NCBI RefSeq assembly: GCF_001476905.1
Contig: NZ_LDTE01000008.1
Coordinates: 1 to 49,286, forward strand
DNA length: 49,286 nucleotides
DNA from: Sphingomonas sanguinis
Lineage (GTDB): Bacteria > Pseudomonadota > Alphaproteobacteria > Sphingomonadales > Sphingomonadaceae
Direction of reading: 5' to 3'
The translations under genes were made by a program, and so were the position numbers. Of this stretch, positions 28,820 to 36,151 are shown in pieces. Each line of letters starts with the position of its first letter. The first letter of the stretch is position 1. The notes below the pieces were generated by a model. The model had not been told where the DNA came from. It searched no databases and saw only the letters and a program-made list of their open reading frames with translations.

Positions 28820-29559
28820 CGGGCCAGTGCCGCCAGCCGCTCGGCCTGATGCCGGGGGACCGCCATCAGCGCCTGTGCGGTCTCGCCGCCTTGCCCTGCG
28901 ACCAGTTCGGCGGGGGTGGCGTCAGCGACAATCCGCCCAGCCTCCATCACCAGCACGCGGGATGCGGCCAGCAGCGCCTCGGCCATGTCATGCGTGACCA
29001 GCAGCGTGGTCAGGCCTAGCCGCCCGTGCAGTTCGACCAGCCGCCCCGCCACCGCATCGCGGGTGACCGGATCAAGCGCGCCCAGCGCCTCGTCGAGCAG
29101 CAGGATGGGCGGCTCGGTGGCGAGCGCACGGGCGATCGCCACCCGCTGGCGCTGGCCGCCCGACAGCGCCTCCGGCATCCGCTCGGCGACGTCGCGGGGC
29201 AGGTCGACCAGATCGAGCAGTTCGGCCACCCGGCCTCCGACCTCTCGCCCGGCGATGCGCAGCCCGATCGCGATATTGGCCGCGACCGTCATGTGCGGGA
29301 ACAGGCCGTGTTGTTGAAAGACATAGCCGATCCGGCGCCGCAGTTCATGGGCGGGTTCGGCGGTGACGTCCCGCCCGTCGATCAGGACGCGGCCTTGGTC
29401 GGGCCGCTCCAGCCGATTGATCATGCGCAGCAGGGTTGATTTGCCCGAACCCGATGCGCCGACCAGCGCGACGAGGTGGCCTTTGGCGATGGTCAGCGAA
29501 ACATCGTCCACCGCCGCGACCGTGGCATAGCGGCGGCTGACCTGCTCCAGCGCGATCAT
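28816..29559 (-). CDS. Osmoprotectant-type ABC importer ATPase
   Basis: The 247-residue ATPase has Walker A GASGSGKST, the Q-loop FQQHG, signature LSGGQRQRVAIARAL, Walker B ILLLDEALGALD (DEA, a common variant) and the switch His in VTHDM. It lacks the C-terminal CBS domains that regulate OpuA/ProV proteins, which suits the shorter OpuC/EgtV-like type. The start is the ATG at 29559; the frame reaches 29613 without coding character. It overlaps the fused permease gene by GTGA, so both subunits are co-translated. Confidence 0.88.
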   Translation of the reverse strand: MIALEQVSRRYATVAAVDDVSLTIAKGHLVALVGASGSGKSTLLRMINRLERPDQGRVLIDGRDVTAEPAHELRRRIGYVFQQHGLFPHMTVAANIAIGLRIAGREVGGRVAELLDLVDLPRDVAERMPEALSGGQRQRVAIARALATEPPILLLDEALGALDPVTRDAVAGRLVELHGRLGLTTLLVTHDMAEALLAASRVLVMEAGRIVADATPAELVAGQGGETAQALMAVPRHQAERLAALAR

Positions 29560-29710
29560 GGGAATATCGTGATTCACGCGCCCCCAACGCCGGACGATCG
29601 CATTCCGCCTCACCCCGTCATCTTTCGGGGCTATGCCTTGCGTGCGCCAGCGGATAAGGCGCGTAAAACATGTTCAACAAGGCGGCCGAAATGACCGTCA
29701 GGAGAGTAAG

Positions 29711-30673
29711 ATGACCCAGACCGCCAGCCAGGTTCTCGACCGCGTCCTCGTCCTCGAAATGGTACGCGTGACCGAGGCGGCGGCGATCGCCGCCTCCACG
29801 CTGGTCGGGCGCGGTGACGAGAAGGCGGCGGACGCGGCGGCGGTCGAGGCGATGCGCGCCGCGCTCAACGAACTCGACATGGACGGCACCGTGGTGATCG
29901 GCGAGGGCGAGCGCGACGAAGCTCCGATGCTGTTCATCGGCGAGAAGGTCGGCACCGGCAACGGCCCCGAGATCGACATCGCGCTCGATCCGCTGGAGGG
30001 GACGACGATCTGCGCCAAGGCGGGGCCGAACAGCCTGGCGGTGCTGGCGATTGCGGAAAAGGGCCATCTGCTCAACGCGCCCGATGTCTATATGGATAAG
30101 ATCGCGGTCGGTCCGGGCTATCCGGCGGGCGTGATCGACCTGGATCGCAGCCCCAGCGACAATATTCGCGCCATCGCCGAGGCCAAGGGTGTGAAGCCCG
30201 GCGACATCACCGTCTGCGTGCTCGACCGGCCGCGTCACGAGGCGCTGATCGCCGAGCTGCGGGCACTGGGTTGCGGTGTGGTGCTGATCGGCGACGGCGA
30301 CGTGGCGGGCGTAATCGCCACCACCGACCCGGAAACGACGATCGACGCCTATATGGGGTCGGGCGGCGCGCCGGAGGGCGTGCTGGCCTGCGCCGCGCTG
30401 CGCTGCGTCGGCGGGCAGTTCAAGGGGCGGCTGCTGTTCCGCAACGACGCCGAGCGGGCGCGGGCGCACAAATGGGGCGTGACCGACCTCGACAAGCAAT
30501 ATGACCTGACCGAGTTGGCGCAGGGCGACTGCATCTTCGCCGCGACCGGGGTGACCGACGGCTCGCTGCTGGCGGGGGTGAAGCGCCATGCGAAGGTGAT
30601 GACGACCGAGAGCGTCGTGATGCGCGCCTCGTCGGGTACGGTCCGCTGGGTGAAGGGGCAGCATCGCCTGTGA
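29711..30673 (+). CDS. glpX: Class II fructose-1,6-bisphosphatase
   Basis: The 320-residue protein dephosphorylates fructose-1,6-bisphosphate in gluconeogenesis. It shows the lithium-sensitive phosphatase-fold motifs VIGEGERDEAPML, DPLEGTT (residues about 98-104) and the later GSGGAPEGVLAAA-type loop (GSGGAPEGVL). Length is typical of GlpX. The ATG at 29711 follows AGGAGAG; the frame from 29633 contains that ribosome site, so it is not the start. The stop codon overlaps the GTG start of the CPBP gene. Since no class I enzyme is seen here, it may be the sole FBPase. Confidence 0.95.
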   Translation: MTQTASQVLDRVLVLEMVRVTEAAAIAASTLVGRGDEKAADAAAVEAMRAALNELDMDGTVVIGEGERDEAPMLFIGEKVGTGNGPEIDIALDPLEGTTICAKAGPNSLAVLAIAEKGHLLNAPDVYMDKIAVGPGYPAGVIDLDRSPSDNIRAIAEAKGVKPGDITVCVLDRPRHEALIAELRALGCGVVLIGDGDVAGVIATTDPETTIDAYMGSGGAPEGVLACAALRCVGGQFKGRLLFRNDAERARAHKWGVTDLDKQYDLTELAQGDCIFAATGVTDGSLLAGVKRHAKVMTTESVVMRASSGTVRWVKGQHRL

Positions 30674-31398
30674 TCCCGGCGCCGGTCCTCGCCGCGCTTC
30701 TGTTGCTCGCCGCGCTGGGGGGCGTGTGGTGGTTCCAGAAGGGCGACTTGGGCGAGTATCGACGCTTCTGTGCACTGGACGACAGCCATTCGCGGCGGAT
30801 GCGGTTCCGGCTTTGGCTGGCCCGATCGACGCTGGCGTTTCTGTTGCCGGTGCTGGTCGGGCTGGCGCTGCTCGGCCGGGCGGAAACCTGGGCGGTGATG
30901 CCGGGCGAGTTCGCGGCGGCGGCGGGCGTGATGCCGTCGATCTTCGACGATGATGGCGCGCTGTCGTCGCTGCTGATCGGCGGTGCTGCGGGTGGTCTGG
31001 TCGCCGGGGCACTAATCGCCCGCTTTTGGCGGCGCAAGCCGATCGGCAATGTCTCCGCGCTGCTGCCGCGCGAGCGGCGCGAGGTGAAATATGCGCTGGC
31101 GCTGAGCGTGACGGCCGGGGTGACGGAGGAGGCCTTCTTCCGCCTCTATCTGCCGCTGCTGGTCGCGATGCTGACCGGGCAGGCATGGATAGGCTTTGCC
31201 GCGTCGCTGATCCTGTTCGGGGCGATGCACCGTTATCAGGGCTGGGCCGGGGTGCTGGGCACCACCGCGCTGGGGGCGGTGATGACCGGGCTTTACCTGA
31301 TGACCGGCAGCCTGTGGGTGGTGATGCTGGTCCACACGCTGGTCGATGTGAACGGGCTGGTGGTCCTGCCGTTGACCAATGGGGTGCTCAAGAAGTGA
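30670..31398 (+). CDS. CPBP-family intramembrane metalloprotease
   Basis: The 242-residue membrane protein has about seven hydrophobic segments and the CPBP (CAAX-protease/bacteriocin-processing) motifs: EExxxR at Glu153, Glu154, Arg158; FGAMHR with His187; and HTLVDVNG with His222. These residues form the membrane-embedded catalytic site in the Rce1-like family. Substrate unknown. The start is GTG at 30670, overlapping the glpX stop by four bases. The link to gluconeogenesis is probably only operon sharing. A perfect 28-base inverted repeat follows the stop. Confidence 0.85.
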   Translation: MIPAPVLAALLLLAALGGVWWFQKGDLGEYRRFCALDDSHSRRMRFRLWLARSTLAFLLPVLVGLALLGRAETWAVMPGEFAAAAGVMPSIFDDDGALSSLLIGGAAGGLVAGALIARFWRRKPIGNVSALLPRERREVKYALALSVTAGVTEEAFFRLYLPLLVAMLTGQAWIGFAASLILFGAMHRYQGWAGVLGTTALGAVMTGLYLMTGSLWVVMLVHTLVDVNGLVVLPLTNGVLKK

Positions 31399-31401
31399 TC
31401 C

Positions 31402-31530
31402 CGTTCCCCGGCGAAGGCCGGGGCCCAGTTCCTGCAAAATCCGTGGTGTGCCGAGACGTTGAGGGGGAGGCAAATGCCCGACATCCTCGATAGCGCACTG
31501 CAACTGGGCCCCGGCCTTCGCCGGGGAACA
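31402..31530. repeat. Dispersed inverted repeat, type D, perfect 28-base arms
   Basis: Arms at 31403-31430 and 31502-31529 are exact reverse complements, containing CCCCGGCGAAGGCCGGGG. The spacer of about 70 bases is not G/C-palindromic. It fills the 151-base gap between convergent genes. The plan (long perfect terminal inverted repeats, short centre, no gene) is that of a miniature inverted-repeat element, and it may also stop transcription from both sides. Confidence 0.85.
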
Positions 31531-31549
31531 GATAGGCTTTAAGCCGCGC

Positions 31550-32311
31550 TCAGTTCTTCAGTCGCCAGCCGGTGCGGAAGATCCAGCCGATCCAGGCCAG
31601 GCACGCCAGCAGGAACAGCGCCGTCACGCCCAGGCTGACCCCCGGCGTCACGTCCGAGGTGCCGAAAAAGGTCCAGCGGAAGCCGTTGATCAGATACACG
31701 ACCGGGTTGAACAGCGTCACCGTCCGCCACGGCTCGGGCAGGATCTTCACCGAGTAGAAAGCGCCGCCCAGAAAGGTGAGGGGGGTGACGATCAGCAGCG
31801 GGATGACCTGCAACTGCTCGAACCCCCGCGCCCAGATGCCGATGGCGAAGCCGAACAGCGAGAAGGTGGTGGCGACCAGCAACAGGTAGAAGACCATCGC
31901 GACCGGGTGCAGGATCGACAGGTCGACGAACAGATAGGCGGTGGCGAGGATGACGAGGCCGATCACCATCGATTTGCTCGCCGCCGCCCCCACATAGCCC
32001 AGCACCGTCTCGATCGGCGACAGCGGCGCGGACAATATCTCGTACATGGTGCCGGTGAATTTCGGCATATAGATGCCTAGGCTGGCGTTCAGGATGCTCT
32101 CCGAGAAGATGGAGAGCAGCATGAGGCCCGGCACGATGAACGCGCCATAGGGCACGCCCGAAACCTGGTTCATCGCCGATCCGATCGCGGTGCCGAACAC
32201 CACGAAATAGAGGGTCGTGGTGATGACCGGCACCATCAGGCTGGTCCACACCGTCCGCCGGAACCGCGCCATCTCGAAACGATAGATCGACCAGATGCCA
32301 TGCAGGTTCAT
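31550..32311 (-). CDS. ABC-2 type exporter permease, YadH-like
   Basis: The 253-residue protein has six membrane helices and the ABC-2 permease signature near residues 165-190 ([21 protein letters not shown]). The N-terminal [15 protein letters not shown] matches E. coli YadH well. It would form an exporter with the ATPase encoded upstream; both start codons overlap by four bases. The transported molecule is unknown, and no drug-resistance context is visible. Confidence 0.88.
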   Translation of the reverse strand: MNLHGIWSIYRFEMARFRRTVWTSLMVPVITTTLYFVVFGTAIGSAMNQVSGVPYGAFIVPGLMLLSIFSESILNASLGIYMPKFTGTMYEILSAPLSPIETVLGYVGAAASKSMVIGLVILATAYLFVDLSILHPVAMVFYLLLVATTFSLFGFAIGIWARGFEQLQVIPLLIVTPLTFLGGAFYSVKILPEPWRTVTLFNPVVYLINGFRWTFFGTSDVTPGVSLGVTALFLLACLAWIGWIFRTGWRLKN

Positions 32312-33240
32312 GCGCGTGTCCCCTCGACCAGATCGACGAAGATGTCCTCCAGCGAGGATTTATAGGTTTCCAGATCGTTGAACCCGATATCCAGATCGCC
32401 CAGCTTGCGCAGCAGCGAGGGGATGCCGGTCCGCTCCGCGCGCGCGTCGAAGATGTAGCGCAGACGCTTGCCCTCATCCTCCAGCGACAGGTTCCATTCG
32501 GCCAGTTCGCCCGGGATCACCGCCATCGGCTCGGCCAGGGTCAGCACCATTTCGCGCTTGCCGAGCTTCTTCATCATCTCGGCCTTTTCCTCGACCAGGA
32601 GCAGCTTGCCTTTGGCGATCACACCCACCCGGTCGGCCATCTCCTCGGCCTCTTCGATATAGTGCGTGGTCAGGATGATGGTGACGCCGCGTTCGCGTAG
32701 GCGGTGGACCAGCTTCCACATGTCGCGGCGCAGTTCGACATCGACGCCCGCGGTCGGCTCGTCGAGGAAGAGGAGGTCGGGTTCGTGGGACAGCGCCTTG
32801 GCGATCAGCACCCGGCGCTTCATGCCGCCCGACAGCTCCATCAGCTTGGCATGGCGCTTGTCCCACAGCGACAGGTCGCGCAGCACCTGTTCGACATAGG
32901 CGGGGTTGGGCGCGCGGCCGAACAGGCCCCGGCTGAAATTCACCGTGTCGATGACCCGCTCGAACATGTCGACCGACAGCTCCTGCGGCACCAGTCCGAC
33001 CTTGCGCCGCGCGGTCTTATAGTCGCGCAGGGCGTCATGCCCGTCGACGCGGATGGTCCCGGCCGAGGGCGTGACGATGCCGCAGACGATGGAAATCAGC
33101 GTCGTCTTGCCCGCGCCGTTCGGCCCCAGCAACGCGAAAATTTCGCCGCGTCGGATGGTCAGGTCGACCGGCTGAAGCGCGGTGACGCCGCCCTTATAGG
33201 TCTTGGTCACGCCCTCGACGGAGAGGATCGGGTCGGTCAT
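32308..33240 (-). CDS. ABC exporter ATPase, YadG-like
   Basis: The 310-residue ATPase has Walker [10 protein letters not shown], signature [15 protein letters not shown], Walker [13 protein letters not shown] and the His switch [13 protein letters not shown]-terminal extension of about 80 residues follows the core domain, as in YadG and related DrrA-type ATPases. The DEPTAGVD motif and the RRK linker also point to that group. It is the first gene of the two-gene unit. The preceding 46 bases separate it from the DsbA-like gene on the same strand. Confidence 0.88.
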   Translation of the reverse strand: MTDPILSVEGVTKTYKGGVTALQPVDLTIRRGEIFALLGPNGAGKTTLISIVCGIVTPSAGTIRVDGHDALRDYKTARRKVGLVPQELSVDMFERVIDTVNFSRGLFGRAPNPAYVEQVLRDLSLWDKRHAKLMELSGGMKRRVLIAKALSHEPDLLFLDEPTAGVDVELRRDMWKLVHRLRERGVTIILTTHYIEEAEEMADRVGVIAKGKLLLVEEKAEMMKKLGKREMVLTLAEPMAVIPGELAEWNLSLEDEGKRLRYIFDARAERTGIPSLLRKLGDLDIGFNDLETYKSSLEDIFVDLVEGTRA

Positions 33241-33286
33241 GCGGCAGTCCCCCGTATTTGGCCCCCGTAGGAAGACCGCCGCTTTA

Positions 33287-33994
33287 TCAATCGTTTCGGG
33301 CGGCGGCGATGGCCTTCTGCAATTCTTCCAGCGGCAACGCGCCCGACAGGATGCGGTTGCCGACGATCCAGCTGGGCGTACCGGTCAGGCCCAGCCGCCC
33401 GGCGGCTTCCAGGTTGCGGCGGATTTCGGCATCGGCCTGGGGCTGGAACGCCGCCATCTTGCTCATGTCGACGCCCGCCTTGGCGGCGGCGGCGGCGATG
33501 GTCGCATCGCTGACCGGGCCGCCGGCATACAGCGCGTCGTGGAAGGCGGCGAACTTGCCCTGCGAGGCGGCGAGCAGGCTGGCGCGTGCCGCCGCCTTGC
33601 TCGACGGGGCCAGGATCGGCAGCTCGCGATAGACGATACGCAGCTTGGGGTCGGCCTGGGTCAGTTGCTTGAGCAGCGGCAGGCTGGCGCGGCAATAGCC
33701 GCAATTATAGTCGTAGAATTCGACCAGCGTGACGTCGCCCTTGGGATTGCCGGTATAGGCATTGCCGAACGGCTTGGTCAGGTCGCCGCCGATCGCCGCC
33801 ACCGCCTTGCCCTGTTCGCGGTCCTGCAACCGCTGCATCGCCTCCGGGATCACCTCCGGGTGGTCGAGCAGATAGGCGCGCACGCTGTCGCCCGATGTGC
33901 CGCCGGGCGTGACCATCGGGGCGAGCGCCAGCGCGGTGCCGCCGCCGACCAGGCCGCCCAGGACCGCGACGGCGGCCAATGTCTTCATGCCCAT
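33287..33994 (-). CDS. DsbA-family thiol oxidoreductase with ScsC-like N-terminal region
   Basis: The 235-residue protein has an N-terminal membrane helix (about 5-28) and a periplasmic thioredoxin-like domain with redox motif CGYC (Cys98, Cys101) and the cis-proline region TGTPSW. Residues about 36-62 ([21 protein letters not shown]) match the N-terminal helix of ScsC-like proteins, which mediates oligomer formation. It would make or shuffle disulfides in envelope proteins. Its start overlaps the stop of the M48 protease gene by one base (TGATG), so they are coupled. Confidence 0.88.
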   Translation of the reverse strand: MGMKTLAAVAVLGGLVGGGTALALAPMVTPGGTSGDSVRAYLLDHPEVIPEAMQRLQDREQGKAVAAIGGDLTKPFGNAYTGNPKGDVTLVEFYDYNCGYCRASLPLLKQLTQADPKLRIVYRELPILAPSSKAAARASLLAASQGKFAAFHDALYAGGPVSDATIAAAAAKAGVDMSKMAAFQPQADAEIRRNLEAAGRLGLTGTPSWIVGNRILSGALPLEELQKAIAAARND

Positions 33995-35340
33995 CAGCGG
34001 TGCTTCTTCTTCTTGGAACTGGCGGAGTCGGCAGAGGTCATGGCGATATCCTGCGCCCGAATCCATTCGGACGTATTGGGGGTGAGATTGGCCATCGCAT
34101 AGCGGGCGCTCTGGATGGCGGTACGGTCGTCGCCCATCATGCTCGCCCGCTCGGCGGTGGCGAGCGCGGCGCGCGGCGTGTCGCCCAGCTGTTCATAGGC
34201 GGTGCCCAGCTGGACCCAGGCAAAGGGATTGTCCTCGTCGCGCTGGACCGCGACCTTCAATATCTTCACCGCCTCAGGCAGGTTGCGCTTGTCCTCGGTG
34301 GCGATCAGCGCATGGCCGAAGGTGGTGGCGATCAGGGCGTTCTGGCCCGACCCCATGGTCGCGGCGCGTAAAGGCGCCAGCGCCTCCTGCGGCTTGCCCG
34401 ATTCGAGCAGGATCTGGCCCTCGATCTCCTGGAAATACGGGTCCTTGGGATCGCGCGTGATCAGGGCCGCGGCCTCCGCCTCGGCTTTGTCCGGATAGCC
34501 GCCCTTGTGATAGGCATAGGCGCGCGCATAATGCGCATACACGCTCTGGTCGCTTTCGGGATATTTGTTGAGCGTCTGCTCGGGCGGCGAGACATAGCCG
34601 AGCAGCTTGGCCTTCACCCGCAGGAAGCGCTCCTGAAGCTTGGCGTCGACCGGCTTGTTCCAGGCAGGCGAGGCCTTGAGATCGTCGGTCAGCGACTGGA
34701 TACGCACCGCCGACAGCGGATGGGTCTGCGCGAACGGATCAATGTTCGTATAGCCGTAGCGATATTCCTGGTTCTGCAGCTTTTTGAAGAAGCTCAGCAT
34801 GCCCTTGCCGGTGACCCCGGCGGTGGTCAGATAGCGGGCGCCCGCCGCGTCGGCGGCCGATTCCTGGTTGCGGCTGAACGCCAGGACATTGCTCATCGCC
34901 GCCTGCTGGCCCGCCGCCATCATGCCCATGCCCGCCGCGCCGCCACCCAGGGCCACGGTGGCCAGGCCCAGCACCATCGACAACAGCTGCATCTTCATCG
35001 CGGGCTTCATCGCCTGTTCGCTGAGCACGACATGGCCATCGGCGATATGGCCCAGTTCGTGCGCGACGACGCCCTGCACCTCGTTCACATTCTCGGCCGC
35101 CTGGAGCAGGCCCGAATGGACATACACGATCTGCCCGCCCGCGACGAAGGCATTGATCGAATCGTCGTTGATCAGGACGATCTTCACATCGCGCGGGTTC
35201 AGCCCGGCTGCCTTGATAATGGGCGCGGACATGTCGGCGAACAGCGCCTCGGTCTCGGCATCGCGCAGGATCGACTGCGCGGCGGCCGGCTGCGCCCAAA
35301 GGACGGCCGTGGCGGCGAAGGCTGCGATCAGACGCTTCAT
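33994..35340 (-). CDS. bepA: BepA-like periplasmic M48 metalloprotease with TPR domain
   Basis: The 448-residue protein has a signal peptide (residues 1-21), an M48 domain with HELGH (His94, Glu95, His98) and the third ligand Glu160 in NQESAAD, and a C-terminal TPR region (about 280-430) before a Lys/Ser-rich tail. That is the BepA/YfgC plan: a periplasmic protease and chaperone that assists BAM and clears misassembled LptD. A Gly/Met-rich segment (residues 128-148) sits in the active-site cover region. The next gene encodes a DsbA-like oxidoreductase, which fits disulfide-dependent LptD folding; that partnership is inference. The ATG is at 35340. Confidence 0.88.
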   Translation of the reverse strand: MKRLIAAFAATAVLWAQPAAAQSILRDAETEALFADMSAPIIKAAGLNPRDVKIVLINDDSINAFVAGGQIVYVHSGLLQAAENVNEVQGVVAHELGHIADGHVVLSEQAMKPAMKMQLLSMVLGLATVALGGGAAGMGMMAAGQQAAMSNVLAFSRNQESAADAAGARYLTTAGVTGKGMLSFFKKLQNQEYRYGYTNIDPFAQTHPLSAVRIQSLTDDLKASPAWNKPVDAKLQERFLRVKAKLLGYVSPPEQTLNKYPESDQSVYAHYARAYAYHKGGYPDKAEAEAAALITRDPKDPYFQEIEGQILLESGKPQEALAPLRAATMGSGQNALIATTFGHALIATEDKRNLPEAVKILKVAVQRDEDNPFAWVQLGTAYEQLGDTPRAALATAERASMMGDDRTAIQSARYAMANLTPNTSEWIRAQDIAMTSADSASSKKKKHR

Positions 35341-35454
35341 GATACCTCTATCGTCGGGTCGGCTTCGCGACACAACCGGCTTTGCATTTCGGAACAGGAT
35401 GGGCAGGCTGTGCCACGACATGGCTGAACGCCGGGCGAACGGGAGGGGGCGCGC

Positions 35455-35856
35455 ATGATGATGGGGACGTTCGACAGGCCGCCGGTGTTCCCGATGCCGG
35501 ACCTGCCGCGCTGCGTGGTGCCGGGCGCGGGGCCGGTGGTCGGGCGAATGGGCGCCTTGCCGGAGCCGGTGCGGCTGGCCGTCGTGGCGGCGGTGGGCGG
35601 GCCGGTGGCCGAGGCGGGGGCGCCGTTCCAGGTGTCCGACATGGTGCGTCCGGACTCGCCGCCCCGGACTCGCTTCCTGCGCGCCTATCGGGTCCGCGAC
35701 CGCTGGCTGGTCTGGGTCGAGCAGGGCGGGATCGGGCATGGCTTTCGCGTGCTGGCGTTCCGGGACGCGCCGCAGCGGGCCGACGTGCCGGTGACGGTGT
35801 CGGGGGGTGGCAAGGGCAAGCTCTGCACCGTGTCGCTGGCGGTGGCGGCCAAGTAA
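35455..35856 (+). CDS. Unknown protein of 133 residues
   Basis: I do not recognise a family. The protein is Pro/Val/Arg-rich, with no signal peptide or membrane helix. The second half looks like a beta-rich domain: FLRAYRVRDRWLVWVEQGG, then GHGFRVLAF, then VTVSGGGKGKLC. The first 60 residues are Pro/Gly-rich. It is divergent from the M48 protease gene and followed by repeats. Codon use is like that of its neighbours, so it is probably a real gene. Confidence 0.55.
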   Translation: MMMGTFDRPPVFPMPDLPRCVVPGAGPVVGRMGALPEPVRLAVVAAVGGPVAEAGAPFQVSDMVRPDSPPRTRFLRAYRVRDRWLVWVEQGGIGHGFRVLAFRDAPQRADVPVTVSGGGKGKLCTVSLAVAAK

Positions 35857-35860
35857 GCGC

Positions 35861-35914
35861 CCCTCACCCTTCCGCGTCTCACTCCCTCTCCGGCTGGGGG
35901 AGGGAGGGGTGAGG
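35861..35914. repeat. Inverted repeat after 35856, type C (possible terminator)
   Basis: CCTCACCCT (35862-35870) pairs with AGGGGTGAGG (35905-35914), and an inner near-palindrome pairs CTCCCTCTCC with GGGGAGGGAG. It lies five bases after a stop codon. There is no T-run, so use as a terminator is uncertain. Confidence 0.55.
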
Positions 35915-35935
35915 ATGGTTTAAGCGGATCGGCAA

Positions 35936-36064
35936 TCCCCATTCCTCCCCTGTAAGGGGAGGGGGACCATGCGCAGCATGGTGGAGGGGTGTCGCCCTCT
36001 CGGTAGCGGGACACCCCTCCGTCAGGGCTTCGCCCTGCCACCTCCCCTTCCAGGGGAGGAATGG
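35936..36064. repeat. REP-like palindromic element, type A (complete copy)
   Basis: Outer arms CATTCCTCCCC and GGGGAGGAATG frame the element. Inside are the ACCATGCGCAGCATGGT hairpin, the GGAGGGGTGTC/GACACCCCTCC pair and the GGGCTTCGCCC hairpin. This is the most complete of three copies and shows the full symmetry missing at 1-100. Confidence 0.85.
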
Positions 36065-36090
36065 GTGACCGCCAATCCGGACTCTTCCCC

Positions 36091-36129
36091 AACAAAAACG
36101 CCCTCCTTCCGCTGGGGAAGGAGGGCGTT
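36091..36129 (-). terminator. Rho-independent terminator of rne
   Basis: Read on the minus strand, a perfect 14-base-pair stem (36129-36116 with 36110-36097) has a five-base loop and is followed by a T-rich run ending TTTGTT. It begins 23 bases after the rne stop codon. Confidence 0.9.
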
Positions 36130-36151
36130 CTCGCGTCGGCTGTAACGGGTG

